From: Verrucomicrobiota bacterium
GTDB taxonomy: Bacteria; Verrucomicrobiota; Verrucomicrobiia; Limisphaerales; UBA1319
Direction of reading: 5' to 3'
DNA length: 64,000 nt
Assembly: GCA_022709905.1 (NCBI GenBank)
Contig: JAKLHY010000019.1
Location: 1-64,000, forward strand
The notes below the pieces were generated by a model. That model saw only the letters and a program-made list of their open reading frames with translations, did not search any database and was not told where the DNA came from. Positions 18,830-27,790 of this stretch are shown here, piece by piece (within the stretch, counting starts at the first letter, position 1; each line of letters opens with the position of its first letter). A program made the position numbers and the translations under genes.

Positions 18830-20095
18830 TTAGTTTCGAGCGGAGTCTCGTTTGAGGGCGCGTTCCCGTTCCAGCAAAGTGGGGTGGGAGTAGTGGAATC
18901 CACTGTAAACAGGGTGGGGTGTGAGATTGCCCAGGTTCTTGATATTCAACTTTCTCAGGGCCTGAATCAAAGGATCCGGATGTCCCGTTGCGCGGGCCGC
19001 GTAGGCATCCGCCTGATACTCAAAGTGTCGCGAGATTAGGTTGACTAGGGGCGAGATCCAGAACGAAAGACTGCCGCCCAGCAGCGAAACGATGATCAAC
19101 GCCGAAAAGACGGAGGCGTTCGCAAAGCCGAATCCTTGCACAAACAATTGTTGTTTAGCAAATTGCGCGATGACGAACAGGCCGGCCAGCATTGCGAGCA
19201 GCGAACCCGCCAGCATCCAGGGGATATGCCGCAGCCTGAAATGCCCGATCTCGTGCGCCAGCACGGCTTCCAGTTCGTCTGCCGAGAGTTGATCGACCAG
19301 GGTGTCGAAGAGAACAATCCGTCGCCATCGGCCCAAACCTGTAAAGAACGCGTTGGAATGGGTCGAGCGACGGCTGCCGTCCATGAGCTGGATATCGCGC
19401 GCTCGAAAGCCGGTGCGTTCGGCGAGATTCATCAGGCGAGTGCGGAGATTGCCTTCGGGCAGGGGCGTGAACTTATTGAACAAAGGCATGATCAACGTGG
19501 GAGCCAGGATCATCATCATCCCCTGGAAAAAAGCGATGGTGATCCACGCCCAAAACCACCAACGATCTCCGGTCCATTCAACGCATTTCAGCACCACGTA
19601 TAAGAGCGGATAGCCCAGGAGGACCGACAGGAGCCAGCCTTTCAGCCGGTCCAGCCACCAGGTCCCGGGAGTGGTGGTGTTGAATCCAAATCGGGCTTCG
19701 AGCCTGAATTGAGAATACCAATCCAGCGGCAAACCGGGCAGTGACAGGACCAGGCTGAGTCCGACAAGATAAGCGGCAGCTGCCGCGGCGCTGAGGGTCT
19801 CCGGCCCAAGATAATATTGGCATGTCCATGGGAGCACGCCACTGAACAACACCAGCAGGAGAACGACCTTGCCCATCGCCGTTTCCACCAGTCCAAACCG
19901 GCTTTTAGCCAAAGTATACTCGACGGATTTCCGGTAAGTGACTTCGTCCACCAACTCCCGAAACGGTTCCGGAACGCGCGCGGCGTTTTTTTTGGCCTCG
20001 TGGCGGTTGAGGGATTCGAGCCAGGCATCAGCAAGCCAGGCTATCAGCACCAGCGCCAGCGCAGCCCAAGTGACAAGGGTCCAGGGAAAGGTCAT
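18830..20095 (-). CDS. M48 family CAAX-protease-like zinc metallopeptidase (Ste24-like)
   Basis: A 421-residue polytopic membrane protease. H-E-I-G-H at 281-285 is the HExxH zinc site and the downstream E-Y-Q-A-D-A-Y-A supplies the third ligand. Several TM helices flank it (about 8-25, 76-92, 105-120, 155-172, 182-204, plus two after the active site), like Ste24/CAAX protease 1. In bacteria such enzymes act in membrane protein quality control. ATG 20095 lies one base after the stop of the upstream gene, so they are probably co-transcribed. The upstream frame extension lies inside that gene and is not used. Confidence 0.93.
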   Translation of the reverse strand: MTFPWTLVTWAALALVLIAWLADAWLESLNRHEAKKNAARVPEPFRELVDEVTYRKSVEYTLAKSRFGLVETAMGKVVLLLVLFSGVLPWTCQYYLGPETLSAAAAAAYLVGLSLVLSLPGLPLDWYSQFRLEARFGFNTTTPGTWWLDRLKGWLLSVLLGYPLLYVVLKCVEWTGDRWWFWAWITIAFFQGMMMILAPTLIMPLFNKFTPLPEGNLRTRLMNLAERTGFRARDIQLMDGSRRSTHSNAFFTGLGRWRRIVLFDTLVDQLSADELEAVLAHEIGHFRLRHIPWMLAGSLLAMLAGLFVIAQFAKQQLFVQGFGFANASVFSALIIVSLLGGSLSFWISPLVNLISRHFEYQADAYAARATGHPDPLIQALRKLNIKNLGNLTPHPVYSGFHYSHPTLLERERALKRDSARN

Positions 20096-20096
20096 T

Positions 20097-21068
20097 TTAT
20101 CGCCGAGGCTCCATGCTGGAATCGGGTCGGGTCCCTGCGGTTTCGAGGAATATCCGATAACGTTGCTCCGCGTCGGCTGCCGACAGCCCCTCGGCAATCA
20201 CGAGGCGCGACCTGGCCTCGATCCTTTCGCCGGCCTTCAGGTCCCGGCCAAACAAAGAATGATAGAGCGAGAAATGGCCTTCGGCTTCGTGAGGAGTGGC
20301 CAGGGCAAAACAATCTTCTGGCCGGGCCATGGATACGGCGGCAAGGTTTGAAACCGGGGCGCGTCTCATGGCCAGAGGAGCGCCAAAAGCCGGCAGAATC
20401 ACCCAGGAGACAGGGTTGGGCTCGAGTTTCCATCGTCCGTCCTGAATCAAGGGTACCATGCTGGAATTCCGGGGCGCCATCAGCCAATCGCCCAACGCTC
20501 GTGCGGCTGGAACGAATTGAGCTGGGGCGTCAGGAGTCTTCGCGGACTCCAGGAACAAGCTGCAGTTGGTGAACGCGGAGTGGAAATACAAGGCCAGGAA
20601 TACTTCGAAGGCCGGCAATGCCTGTGTGGGCAGAACGATCGTTGTCAGATCCAGAGTGTCGGCTGCCGACCAACGATACACGGCGCGCATGGCAAAGGGA
20701 CGATCCGGCGCCGATTCCCATCGTGCCTCCACGGCGCCTTCCGGCAATAGGACCGCGGAACTGGGCCAATCCCACGCCCCGTTTCCATAACGGCGGCCCT
20801 TGCTGAAAACCCGGTAGTGGCTGAAGAGTCCATTGCTTTGGTCCAGGACTTGGCCGGTTGGAATATGGATGACCTGGGAGAGTCCCAGCGATTTGCCCCC
20901 GGCATGCAGTTGGCCTCGGAGAACACCGGTGTTGAAAGTGAACTCGCCCTGGCCGGCAGCTGAAAAGCGCAACCGACGATTGGCGTCTTCGGATTCGCTT
21001 GTCCAGGCATCATTTCCTCCGGCCAGGAAAAGCCATCCCATTAACCAAAAGACTTGTCTTGCATGCAT
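20097..21068 (-). CDS. Secreted protein of unknown function
   Basis: A 323-residue protein with a signal peptide (V-F-W-L-M-G-W-L-F-L-A-G-G). The mature part is rich in beta-strand-like patterns with many aromatics and few cysteines, suggesting an all-beta, possibly carbohydrate-binding fold. I recognise no family or catalytic motif. ATG 21068 was chosen for the signal peptide; GGAG lies only two bases upstream, so the spacing is unusually short. It precedes the Ste24-like protease gene, which makes a shared envelope role possible but unproven. Confidence 0.6.
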   Translation of the reverse strand: MHARQVFWLMGWLFLAGGNDAWTSESEDANRRLRFSAAGQGEFTFNTGVLRGQLHAGGKSLGLSQVIHIPTGQVLDQSNGLFSHYRVFSKGRRYGNGAWDWPSSAVLLPEGAVEARWESAPDRPFAMRAVYRWSAADTLDLTTIVLPTQALPAFEVFLALYFHSAFTNCSLFLESAKTPDAPAQFVPAARALGDWLMAPRNSSMVPLIQDGRWKLEPNPVSWVILPAFGAPLAMRRAPVSNLAAVSMARPEDCFALATPHEAEGHFSLYHSLFGRDLKAGERIEARSRLVIAEGLSAADAEQRYRIFLETAGTRPDSSMEPRR

Positions 21069-21616
21069 AGCTCCAGCGTGCTGTCTGAACGCGTGTGGAT
21101 TCCCGCGGACAACTCGCGAAACTGTGAACCATTTCCGCTGGGTCTTCAACCCGAGAATTCCCCCCTGAACCGCAAATAAAACGACTTCACCGCAAATGGA
21201 CGCCAATCAACGCGAACAAAATCGGAGGGTTCCTGTTGGCAGAATTGCTCTGCGGGTTCTTAAGTTTTTTCCAAGTATGCCGATATTGCATATAGAAATC
21301 CGGTGCTTGACTTCTGCTGATCCTTGGCGCCGCGCTCTTTGAACTGAAAATCGATCTAGCCCCGCCCGATTCGTCTGTGTCAGACTGCCCGCGAGCGGCA
21401 ATGAGCCAAAAAAGGGACCCCGACATTCCGGCTGCAGCAACATCCTGTCCAAGGATCCTCCCGAGATGCGGTCCCACCTGAATCCAGGTTCGCTTGGTGC
21501 GTCTCACAACCATCCGACGGGGCTTTTTTCTGAATCAGGTTCCAATCACTTCGGCGAGTCAATCGATCCTCCATAATTTCTCCGGTTCCGAGCTTGGAAT
21601 GAGAGGCGCAGTTTCG
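21069..21616. other. Non-coding gap with one copy of the CGCAAAT/ACGCC repeat
   Basis: About 550 bp between two minus-strand genes. The only recognisable content is the dispersed repeat at 21168-21231. Small open frames here show no start signals or family resemblance. The promoter of the secreted-protein gene must lie here but could not be located. Confidence 0.5.
21168..21231 (+). repeat. Dispersed ACCGCAAAT / ACGCCAATCAACGCGAA repeat
   Basis: Begins AACCGCAAATAA like the copy at 50070 and continues with ACCGCAAATGGACGCC, CAATCAACGCGAACAAAA and TCGGAGGG, matching copies at 42191-42235 (inverted), 50224-50252 and 50437-50478 (inverted). The unit is a roughly 10-11-base variant of ACGCGAATNA. 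Confidence 0.7.
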
Positions 21617-22174
21617 TTAGTTGAACTGCTTTGTGCGCCGAAAGGAGGCCATTCCCTTGGTGTAGGTGATGACGTAGACCGAATTGAAGTCCTTGCTTTT
21701 CCAGTCGGGAGGTTCGGGCTTGACTCCGAGGGCGCCGGCCAAAGCGGGCAGATAATCATTGACCCAGCAGACCAAGACAGTTTTGTTCGCCAGGCTTCGA
21801 TCCTTTAAGATAAGGTTGGCGAACTCATGGTAATCGGTGGCAACGCACGGCATCTGAATCTCCAAACGCAGATGTTTGGCCAACGGCTCCAAGGTTTCCA
21901 GACTGCGGATGCTGCTATTCCACTTTTTGGGTTGCGCCGCAAATAACGCGACGGGGGGATTGGTGCCCCACAGGGGATCGTTGGCGACCCAGTCGATCAA
22001 CCGTATCGCCCGTTGTCTGCCGGCGTCCGATAAATGGGGTTCCTCGTCATTGGTCGGTTTTTCGGCATGTCGGATCAGGACAATTCGCGAGGGTTGGGCC
22101 TGGCAGACAGCCACTCCGGCCAACCAAAGGATGAACACACATCCAGCCATCTGCATCAGCGAACTCTGTTTCAT
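21617..22174 (-). CDS. Secreted histidine-phosphatase-superfamily protein lacking the second catalytic His
   Basis: A 185-residue protein with a signal peptide (residues 1-26). L-I-R-H-A-E-K at residues 33-39 is the RH catalytic motif of the phosphoglycerate-mutase-like superfamily. The second catalytic histidine normally lies in a V-L-V-C-W-x-H-x-x-x-P segment. Here the corresponding stretch reads V-L-V-C-W-V-N-D-Y-L-P, with asparagine where histidine is expected. It may therefore be a pseudoenzyme or use another residue. ATG 22174 was chosen over an upstream in-frame start for the signal peptide. Confidence 0.75.
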   Translation of the reverse strand: MKQSSLMQMAGCVFILWLAGVAVCQAQPSRIVLIRHAEKPTNDEEPHLSDAGRQRAIRLIDWVANDPLWGTNPPVALFAAQPKKWNSSIRSLETLEPLAKHLRLEIQMPCVATDYHEFANLILKDRSLANKTVLVCWVNDYLPALAGALGVKPEPPDWKSKDFNSVYVITYTKGMASFRRTKQFN

Positions 22175-22327
22175 CGTGTTATCCGCGTTGGCGATCGGGG
22201 AACCCTCTCGATCGCGGCTCTCATTTTCGCGACGCAACGGCCTTCTGGCGACCAAAAAAATCGCGCATCAAGATTGGAATGACATCTTGGATTCGACTCG
22301 GTCTTTGACCTGGGCGGCCAAGGGAGT

Positions 22328-23599
22328 ATGGTGGTATACGAGTTTATGGACCTTTCAAAGCCAGAGCCCAGAGGAGTGAATTTCTTCAGGGCGCCCCGCT
22401 GTCCGGGACGCGCACTCACCCGTCGCGATTTTATCCACACCCTGGCGGGCGCCGGGGCGGTTTTGACCACAGGAATGGCGGGGATTCCAGGCGAGGTTAT
22501 GGCATCCTCGCTCCCCGAGGCGCGAAGGGCGCCGACGACACTTGGGTTGTGCAAACGTTACGAGTTCGATCCGGTTCGGCGTTGTTTGTCGAGGATGCTG
22601 GAGGAGCTGGGGGACGTCAGGCGTTTGGTGCGCCGGCAACATGTGACGGTGAAGGTCAATCTGGTGAATACCTCCGAGGAAGACATTGGAGGAGTGCCTC
22701 TTTGTCTGACGGTGACGACGCATCCGGTGGTCGCCATGGCTTTGGGCAGCCTGCTGACCCGTTACGGGGCGCGATCGGTGACCTTCTGCGAGCAACTCCC
22801 TTTTCGGGCGTCGGACGCTGAGGCTTTTTCCGGATACGGGTTCCGGTTGACCGAGTTCGAACAGGCCATGTCCGGGCGGGTTCGTTTTGAAAACACCCGG
22901 AATTGTGGCCGTCATGGGGCTTATGCATGGGTCAAGGTGCCGGGAACGCCCGAGCTGGCATCGGCTTGGGAGGTCAGTCCCGCCTATGTGAAGACCGATG
23001 TGTTCGTGTCACTAACCAAGTTGAAGAGCCATGTTTCGGCCGGGGTCTCCTGCGGAATGAAAAACCTTTTTGGGGTGCCGCCCAGCAGTCTTTATGGCGA
23101 TGATCTCGAGGATCGTCCCGACGAGAATGCGATGGGTTATCGCAACCAGACGATGCACAACTGCACACGCTTGCCCTACACCTCGGCGGAGTCCTTCACC
23201 GGCCGGTCCATCAAAGGCGACCACGGTTTCAATGTTCCCCGGTTCGTTGTCGATTTAACGGCCGCTTTTCCGCCGGACCTGACGGTGATCGATGGCATCA
23301 GCACGATCGAGACGGCGGAGGGCTGGTGGCTGGGGTCTATGGTAACCCTGACCCGTCCGGGTTTGTTGATTGCAGGACGCAATCCTGTGTGCACCGATGC
23401 CGTGGCGGCCGCGGTCATGGGATTTAATCCCGATGCCGCCGATCGCACCTTTCCCTTTGTGAATGGGACGAACTACCTCGCCATGGCCCGGAAAAAAGGA
23501 TTGGGCGAGAATCGACTCGAACGGCTCGAGATCAGCGGTGTAGGATTGGACGCGGCCCGCTTCGAGTTTCATCCCACCTACCAGCGCGCCCGGACCTGA
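22328..23599 (+). CDS. Tat-exported DUF362 protein
   Basis: A 423-residue DUF362 protein with a twin-arginine signal (T-R-R-D-F-I-H-T-L-A-G-A-G-A near residues 31-44), so it should be exported folded. DUF362 features include V-K-V-N-L-V-N, S-L-T-K-L-K-S-H and a C-terminal N-P-V-x-x-D-A-V-A-A-x-V-M-G-x-N-P. The family often binds Fe-S clusters, but I see no CxxCxxC ferredoxin part here. An alternative ATG lies at 22346; neither has an ideal Shine-Dalgarno. Followed after 7 bp by a propeller gene. Function is unknown. Confidence 0.8.
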   Translation: MVVYEFMDLSKPEPRGVNFFRAPRCPGRALTRRDFIHTLAGAGAVLTTGMAGIPGEVMASSLPEARRAPTTLGLCKRYEFDPVRRCLSRMLEELGDVRRLVRRQHVTVKVNLVNTSEEDIGGVPLCLTVTTHPVVAMALGSLLTRYGARSVTFCEQLPFRASDAEAFSGYGFRLTEFEQAMSGRVRFENTRNCGRHGAYAWVKVPGTPELASAWEVSPAYVKTDVFVSLTKLKSHVSAGVSCGMKNLFGVPPSSLYGDDLEDRPDENAMGYRNQTMHNCTRLPYTSAESFTGRSIKGDHGFNVPRFVVDLTAAFPPDLTVIDGISTIETAEGWWLGSMVTLTRPGLLIAGRNPVCTDAVAAAVMGFNPDAADRTFPFVNGTNYLAMARKKGLGENRLERLEISGVGLDAARFEFHPTYQRART

Positions 23600-23606
23600 G
23601 GTTTCT

Positions 23607-24746
23607 ATGAGCAACCGACAAGCAAATGCCTCAGTGATCTGGACGCTCTCCGGAGGCGGGTCCTGCAGAACAGGCAGGTTTCCACTCCCGGTCCGGCCGG
23701 CCTCTCGCCCGGCCCGGCGGATTTCGGCCCACGGCGCGCTGCACGCGTCAGTGGTGTTCGATAATCAGGGAAGGTGTTTTGTCGCCGACATGGCGGGGTG
23801 GATCCAGGCATTTTCCGCCCAAGGAAAACTCCTGTGGCAATCGCAACTGGACGGCGGCATCTCCGGAACCCCGGCCGTGGACCTCGCCCGGGATTCGATT
23901 TATTTAGGAACGCATCACGGAAGTGTTTTTGCCCTTCGGAACAGCGATGGCGCTGTGCTCTGGAAGCAAACGCTGCCAACAACCACGGATGGCCGGATCA
24001 TGGCGGACCTGCTTCTGGCAGCCCCGCAAGGGTGGTTGGTGGTCAGCAGTTGGGGCGGGAAATTCCACGCCATCGAGACTTCCTCGGGCGCGATCGCGCA
24101 TTCATGGGATGCGGGATTCACCCCCCAATCCGGGGCCAGCGCCGACGGCCAGGGCAACCTCTATTTCCTGCGAGCCGTTAAGGGCGGGGGAGTGCTCCTG
24201 GTCCGCATCAGCCCAACCGGCCTCGAGACGATTCTGCATCGTCAGCCCGAAGGCAATCGAGAGGCGCGCCGGACCATCGTCGTTGCCTCTCCCGTCTTGG
24301 ATGAAATGACTCGAACAATTTACTGGGTGGCCAACCAGGAGCAGGAGGGCGTTTTGCTGGCCTGCTCAATGGATGACGACCAAATCCGCTGGCAACAGCG
24401 TTTTCCTCGCGCCATCGTCGCGACTCCAGCCTTGGGCGCGAACGGCCAAATTTGGGTGGCAGACCTGGATGGTGCTGTGCGTCTTCTGCAATCCGATGGA
24501 TCCCTCCGGGCCAGTTATTCCACCGGAGCGGACTATTTGCTGGCCGGACCCGTGACCGACGCCGATGGCCAGGCCTGGATTGCCGATCCCCTGGGACAGT
24601 TGCATGCGCTGGATTCCCGGGGTCGTGGGCGCATTGTTTATGAAGCGCCCCGATCGATACAAGCCCGTCCCGCCTTCGATCGCGAAGGCAACCTGTACGT
24701 CGCAACCACGGACCCAAAAGTCCTGGTATTTCAAAACCGGGCCTGA
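23607..24746 (+). CDS. PQQ-like beta-propeller repeat protein
   Basis: A 379-residue propeller protein, second gene of a pair with the DUF362 gene (7-bp gap). Repeats such as Q-G-K-L-L-W-Q, D-G-A-V-L-W-K-Q and D-D-Q-I-R-W-Q-Q show the Trp-containing blade signature of quinoprotein-like propellers. No signal peptide is evident, which is odd for this fold and suggests either a cytoplasmic protein or a misjudged start. It likely acts together with the DUF362 protein. Confidence 0.8.
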   Translation: MSNRQANASVIWTLSGGGSCRTGRFPLPVRPASRPARRISAHGALHASVVFDNQGRCFVADMAGWIQAFSAQGKLLWQSQLDGGISGTPAVDLARDSIYLGTHHGSVFALRNSDGAVLWKQTLPTTTDGRIMADLLLAAPQGWLVVSSWGGKFHAIETSSGAIAHSWDAGFTPQSGASADGQGNLYFLRAVKGGGVLLVRISPTGLETILHRQPEGNREARRTIVVASPVLDEMTRTIYWVANQEQEGVLLACSMDDDQIRWQQRFPRAIVATPALGANGQIWVADLDGAVRLLQSDGSLRASYSTGADYLLAGPVTDADGQAWIADPLGQLHALDSRGRGRIVYEAPRSIQARPAFDREGNLYVATTDPKVLVFQNRA

Positions 24747-24780
24747 TCGAGTGTAGTGTCTCTCAATGGGCTGGTGTTTC

Positions 24781-24881
24781 GTTGCGCCCAAAATGGTATG
24801 GGACAAGGCGCGAGGAGGAAGCATCCCCGAGCGGGCTGTGACTGACGACCAACGAAGCCCCCAGACCATTTTCGGCGCAAC
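24781..24881. repeat. 101-bp element with 22-bp inverted termini
   Basis: Left arm 24781-24802 (GTTGCGCCCAAAATGGTATG plus GG) and right arm 24860-24881 are inverse complements at 20 of 22 positions. The interior has GGGACAAGGCG, GGAAGCATCCCCGAGCGGG and CTGTGACTGACGACC. No coding capacity. The interior resembles 12853-12925, so this appears to be a dispersed non-autonomous repeat. It sits between two convergent transcription units and could also form a strong hairpin. Confidence 0.8.
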
Positions 24882-24930
24882 CCTGCGGGCCGCAGTTCTT
24901 TTCGCCTCCCGCGATGGGAGGCGGGCACTG

Positions 24931-25329
24931 TTACTCCTGCAGTTCCCGTGCAGTCTGCAAACCGGGGATGTGCTCGAAATGATGGTCGTAGGTCAACAGG
25001 ATTGCCCGTATTCGCATGGCACAGCAGGCAATGACCGCATCTGTGAGAGGAATAACCACGCCCTTGCGGTCCAAGTCCCAAAGGATTTGCTCAACATCAC
25101 TCCAGAGCCGATGGTCAGTGGGAACGTTGATCATCACGTCCCAGGAATTCTGAAATCTTTGGCGAAGGACGGAGTCGCGCAGGCCCCGTCCCACCTCGCA
25201 GCGGATCACCCCGCAGACGGCGATATCCCGCGCAGCGGCTGCCAGCGCCAGCGCCCGTAACGGATCCCGGCCGGCGCGCATCAGGCCCAGGTAATAACTG
25301 CTATCGGCGAGAACGGGTCTTGCGGCCAT
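24931..25329 (-). CDS. vapC: PIN-domain toxin, VapC family
   Basis: A 132-residue PIN-domain ribonuclease, the toxin of a type II toxin-antitoxin pair. The expected acidic residues are present: D in V-L-A-D-S-S-Y, E in I-R-C-E-V-G-R-G, D in L-T-D-A-V-I-A and D in L-T-Y-D-H-H-F. ATG 25329 lies inside the last codons of vapB (29-bp overlap), implying translational coupling. Free VapC would cleave RNA; relatives often cut tRNA or 23S rRNA, but the target here is unknown. Confidence 0.88.
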   Translation of the reverse strand: MAARPVLADSSYYLGLMRAGRDPLRALALAAAARDIAVCGVIRCEVGRGLRDSVLRQRFQNSWDVMINVPTDHRLWSDVEQILWDLDRKGVVIPLTDAVIACCAMRIRAILLTYDHHFEHIPGLQTARELQE

Positions 25330-25561
25330 AATGTGCGGGGATTTCAAGTTGGCGCATCACTTTCAGGTTATAGGCTGGATCAATGGCGTCCTTGAGCGCA
25401 TCTGGCGGCAGACCCAATCCCGAGGAACACAGGCTGACGAGTTTGGCGCGTCGATCCATTTCCCTGAGGGCCAAATCGACGGCCTGGGTTTTGCTGGAAG
25501 TGCCAGTGGCTTTCATGACCCGAGCCAATAATGCATCGTCGATATGCAAAGTCATCTTCAT
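25301..25561 (-). CDS. vapB: Antitoxin, VapB type
   Basis: An 86-residue antitoxin directly upstream of and overlapping vapC. The N-terminal M-T-L-H-I-D-D-A-L-L-A-R-V-M-K and Q-A-V-D-L-A-L-R-E pattern fits a ribbon-helix-helix DNA-binding domain. The C-terminal part should wrap the toxin. A perfect 8-bp-arm palindrome lies 12 bp upstream and is the likely operator through which VapBC represses its own promoter. An alternative ATG two codons in (25555) is equally possible. Confidence 0.85.
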   Translation of the reverse strand: MKMTLHIDDALLARVMKATGTSSKTQAVDLALREMDRRAKLVSLCSSGLGLPPDALKDAIDPAYNLKVMRQLEIPAHYGRKTRSRR

Positions 25562-25573
25562 GACCGTCTAAAG

Positions 25574-25591
25574 TATGGTATTGATACCATA
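25574..25591. promoter_or_regulatory. Palindromic operator of vapBC
   Basis: TATGGTAT-TG-ATACCATA is a perfect inverted repeat with 8-bp arms, centred about 20 bp upstream of the vapB start. Its position and symmetry fit a ribbon-helix-helix autorepressor site overlapping the promoter. Confidence 0.75.
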
Positions 25592-25639
25592 TTTTCAATG
25601 GCAACCATTACTACCTTGATGGCCGGGCATCGCCGCCGA

Positions 25640-27790
25640 TCAAGGCCGAAGGTCCCGAAATCCTGGTGCGTCGGCGGTTGAGTTGTCGGGCGCGGGACGG
25701 GCTTCGAGAACCAGCACCTGAAAAGGCTGAAGTGTCAGCCTCGAGGATTTTCCGGCCACAGCGGACCAAGCCGGGCGTTGGGCGTCATCCTGCCAGGGGC
25801 TTTTCAGTGAAAAACGCCTTGGAGCACCGTCCGGCAACTCGAAGGCAGCCCCAACATCCAGGAAGTAATCCTGCGGGTGTTCGTTGGGATTCCGCAGAGT
25901 GATGATGCCGCCGTGCTTCGCCCAAGCGGCCCAGCCGTAGACCTCGCGGTTGCCCGGGTCGCCACCGATCCAATGGGTGTCAGCCAATATCGAGGCGTTG
26001 ACGCGCGACCATTGGGCCGCCTCGGCCAATACCCGCCAATCTTCGACGGTGAGTTTTCCCGGTTGGATATAGAGCTCCTGCAATCCGGTGCCGCTTCCGA
26101 AAAAGGCGCGGACATCGTCCCGGAATCCGATCGAGTTAAACGCCGGATCTCCAGCGTGGCCTTGCCTCGAATAGGCCACGCCCTGCGTCATCAGCGAGTT
26201 GAGTGGAAACAGCGGCCCCTTGGAGACGATATTCCGGTAGGTTTCACGATCCCGGTAAGTGATCCACTGCTGCTGCTTCGGGCCGGGGCCTGTGAACCCC
26301 ATATCGTCCCCCTGCCGCCAGACCGAGTCCGCATACATCAGCCAGAAAGGAGAGGGCCAGGAACCCGTGGTCAGGTTGATGTAAAGGGCGGGATTTTCTC
26401 TTCGCAGCTCGAGCATCAGGCGCCGCATGGCTTCGGTATCCCGGACGTAATCGGCGCCTCCGCTTGCGTACATCCCCGCCGCAATGCCGTCGAATTTGAA
26501 GTGATTGACGCCGTAGCGGTGGATCATGTTGACACAGGCCTGTTTAAAGGCGGCGTAGTATTTGGGACCGGCCAGGGAAAAACCGGTGGCGTTGGTTTCA
26601 TAGCCCTGGGCATGACCGAACTTGAGTCTCTGATTCCTGGGTTCCCCGTATCCCCCAAAAGGCGAAAGCCAAACCCCGAGGCGCGTGTTGTACTCCTTGC
26701 AGAGAGCGGCCAAAGGTTCAAATCCCTCCGGGAAACCGGAATGAAATTGCCAGAGGGATTTCGGATTATCCCAGCCATCGTCGAACACCAGCGCATCCAT
26801 CGAAACCCCGTATGGTTTGATGAAACGCTCACCGAAAAGCCGGATGGCCTCGAGGCAGTTGGTGGCGTTCAGGGCAAAGGGTTGCCAGGCGATGTCATAC
26901 CAGGAGTTGTAATGAAGGAAGGGCCGATAGGGATGGGCCCGCTGATGCTCCAGATAATGGAGAAAAGCCCGGCGCATCTGGCCTGGCGGCGAGACGCCGA
27001 TCACCAAGCTTAGCCGGAGGACCTCGCCGGGACGCAGAACGGCCTCCCGAGGTAGCCGGCAACAAACCCGGGGAGTCGACCTGGCATCCGAGGATTCGAC
27101 TCCATTGCGGGCGTGAGGATCCTCGATCCCAAGGAACAGGTTGTCCGCGACGAGGGGCGAGCCGTCCACGCGCCCATAAGTTTGTGTGCCGGGAAGGACG
27201 TCATCCAGGCAGATTAGTTGGCGGATGGCACAGGAATCCGGACCGGTCGAAATTTCGAACTCCTGCCGAAGGAAATTGGCGTGGTCGCGGAGGATGGCGC
27301 GCCAGATGACCTGAAACCGCCCATCCGGAGTCCGTAGCACGGCTTCCATGGCTTTTCCGGGAACGCGTTGAGCCAGCTGGGCCGCCTGTGGATTGGGGGG
27401 CAGGGGGATTATTCTTGGCTTGGATGTCGATATGAACTCCGAGGCCCGATAGTTTGGCCCATCCGCCAGGAGGATCTGAAAGACTTCACCGGTCAGGGAC
27501 AGGGGAGAGTCGGATGGATTCATGCGCAGGGTCTGATGGCGCAATCCCTCAGATGTTAGTCGCCATGATAGCGTCAGCGCGTTGTTACCCAGGGTCAGGA
27601 GTCCGCGCCTGGCTGTGGCCCGGGCCGGTCCAGGATCGGGACCGGGATATTCGACGTTCGGGTTTGGAATCGATGCGGTTTGTTCCAGACCGATGGCCGC
27701 AAAGACGGTTCCCATCTGGAGTGACGTTACGAAAGTCAAGGCGGTTCCCATCCATCGAAGCCAGTATGGGAAAATCGTTCTCGACATCAT
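25640..27790 (-). CDS. Secreted clan GH-D-like (GH36/GH27-type) glycoside hydrolase
   Basis: A 716-residue protein with a signal peptide. The central TIM barrel carries D-D-G-W-D, G-V-W-L-S-P-F-G-G and H-F-K-F-D-G (around residue 420-430), where the aspartate of K-F-D is the usual nucleophile of alpha-galactosidase-like enzymes. R-Q-G-D-D-M-G downstream provides a candidate acid/base. The N-terminal region is a large beta domain and the C-terminus a beta-sandwich (F-Q-V-L-V-L-E-A). ATG 27790 has AAAGGA six bases upstream. It may cleave alpha-galactosides or related bonds; relatives in this phylum are sometimes labelled enterotoxin, which is uninformative. Confidence 0.78.
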   Translation of the reverse strand: MMSRTIFPYWLRWMGTALTFVTSLQMGTVFAAIGLEQTASIPNPNVEYPGPDPGPARATARRGLLTLGNNALTLSWRLTSEGLRHQTLRMNPSDSPLSLTGEVFQILLADGPNYRASEFISTSKPRIIPLPPNPQAAQLAQRVPGKAMEAVLRTPDGRFQVIWRAILRDHANFLRQEFEISTGPDSCAIRQLICLDDVLPGTQTYGRVDGSPLVADNLFLGIEDPHARNGVESSDARSTPRVCCRLPREAVLRPGEVLRLSLVIGVSPPGQMRRAFLHYLEHQRAHPYRPFLHYNSWYDIAWQPFALNATNCLEAIRLFGERFIKPYGVSMDALVFDDGWDNPKSLWQFHSGFPEGFEPLAALCKEYNTRLGVWLSPFGGYGEPRNQRLKFGHAQGYETNATGFSLAGPKYYAAFKQACVNMIHRYGVNHFKFDGIAAGMYASGGADYVRDTEAMRRLMLELRRENPALYINLTTGSWPSPFWLMYADSVWRQGDDMGFTGPGPKQQQWITYRDRETYRNIVSKGPLFPLNSLMTQGVAYSRQGHAGDPAFNSIGFRDDVRAFFGSGTGLQELYIQPGKLTVEDWRVLAEAAQWSRVNASILADTHWIGGDPGNREVYGWAAWAKHGGIITLRNPNEHPQDYFLDVGAAFELPDGAPRRFSLKSPWQDDAQRPAWSAVAGKSSRLTLQPFQVLVLEARPAPDNSTADAPGFRDLRP

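Noticed and set aside
26705..26735. GGTTCAAATCC-like T-loop sequence suggesting a tRNA
   Set aside because: Lies within the glycosidase coding sequence and no acceptor stem or anticodon arm can be drawn.
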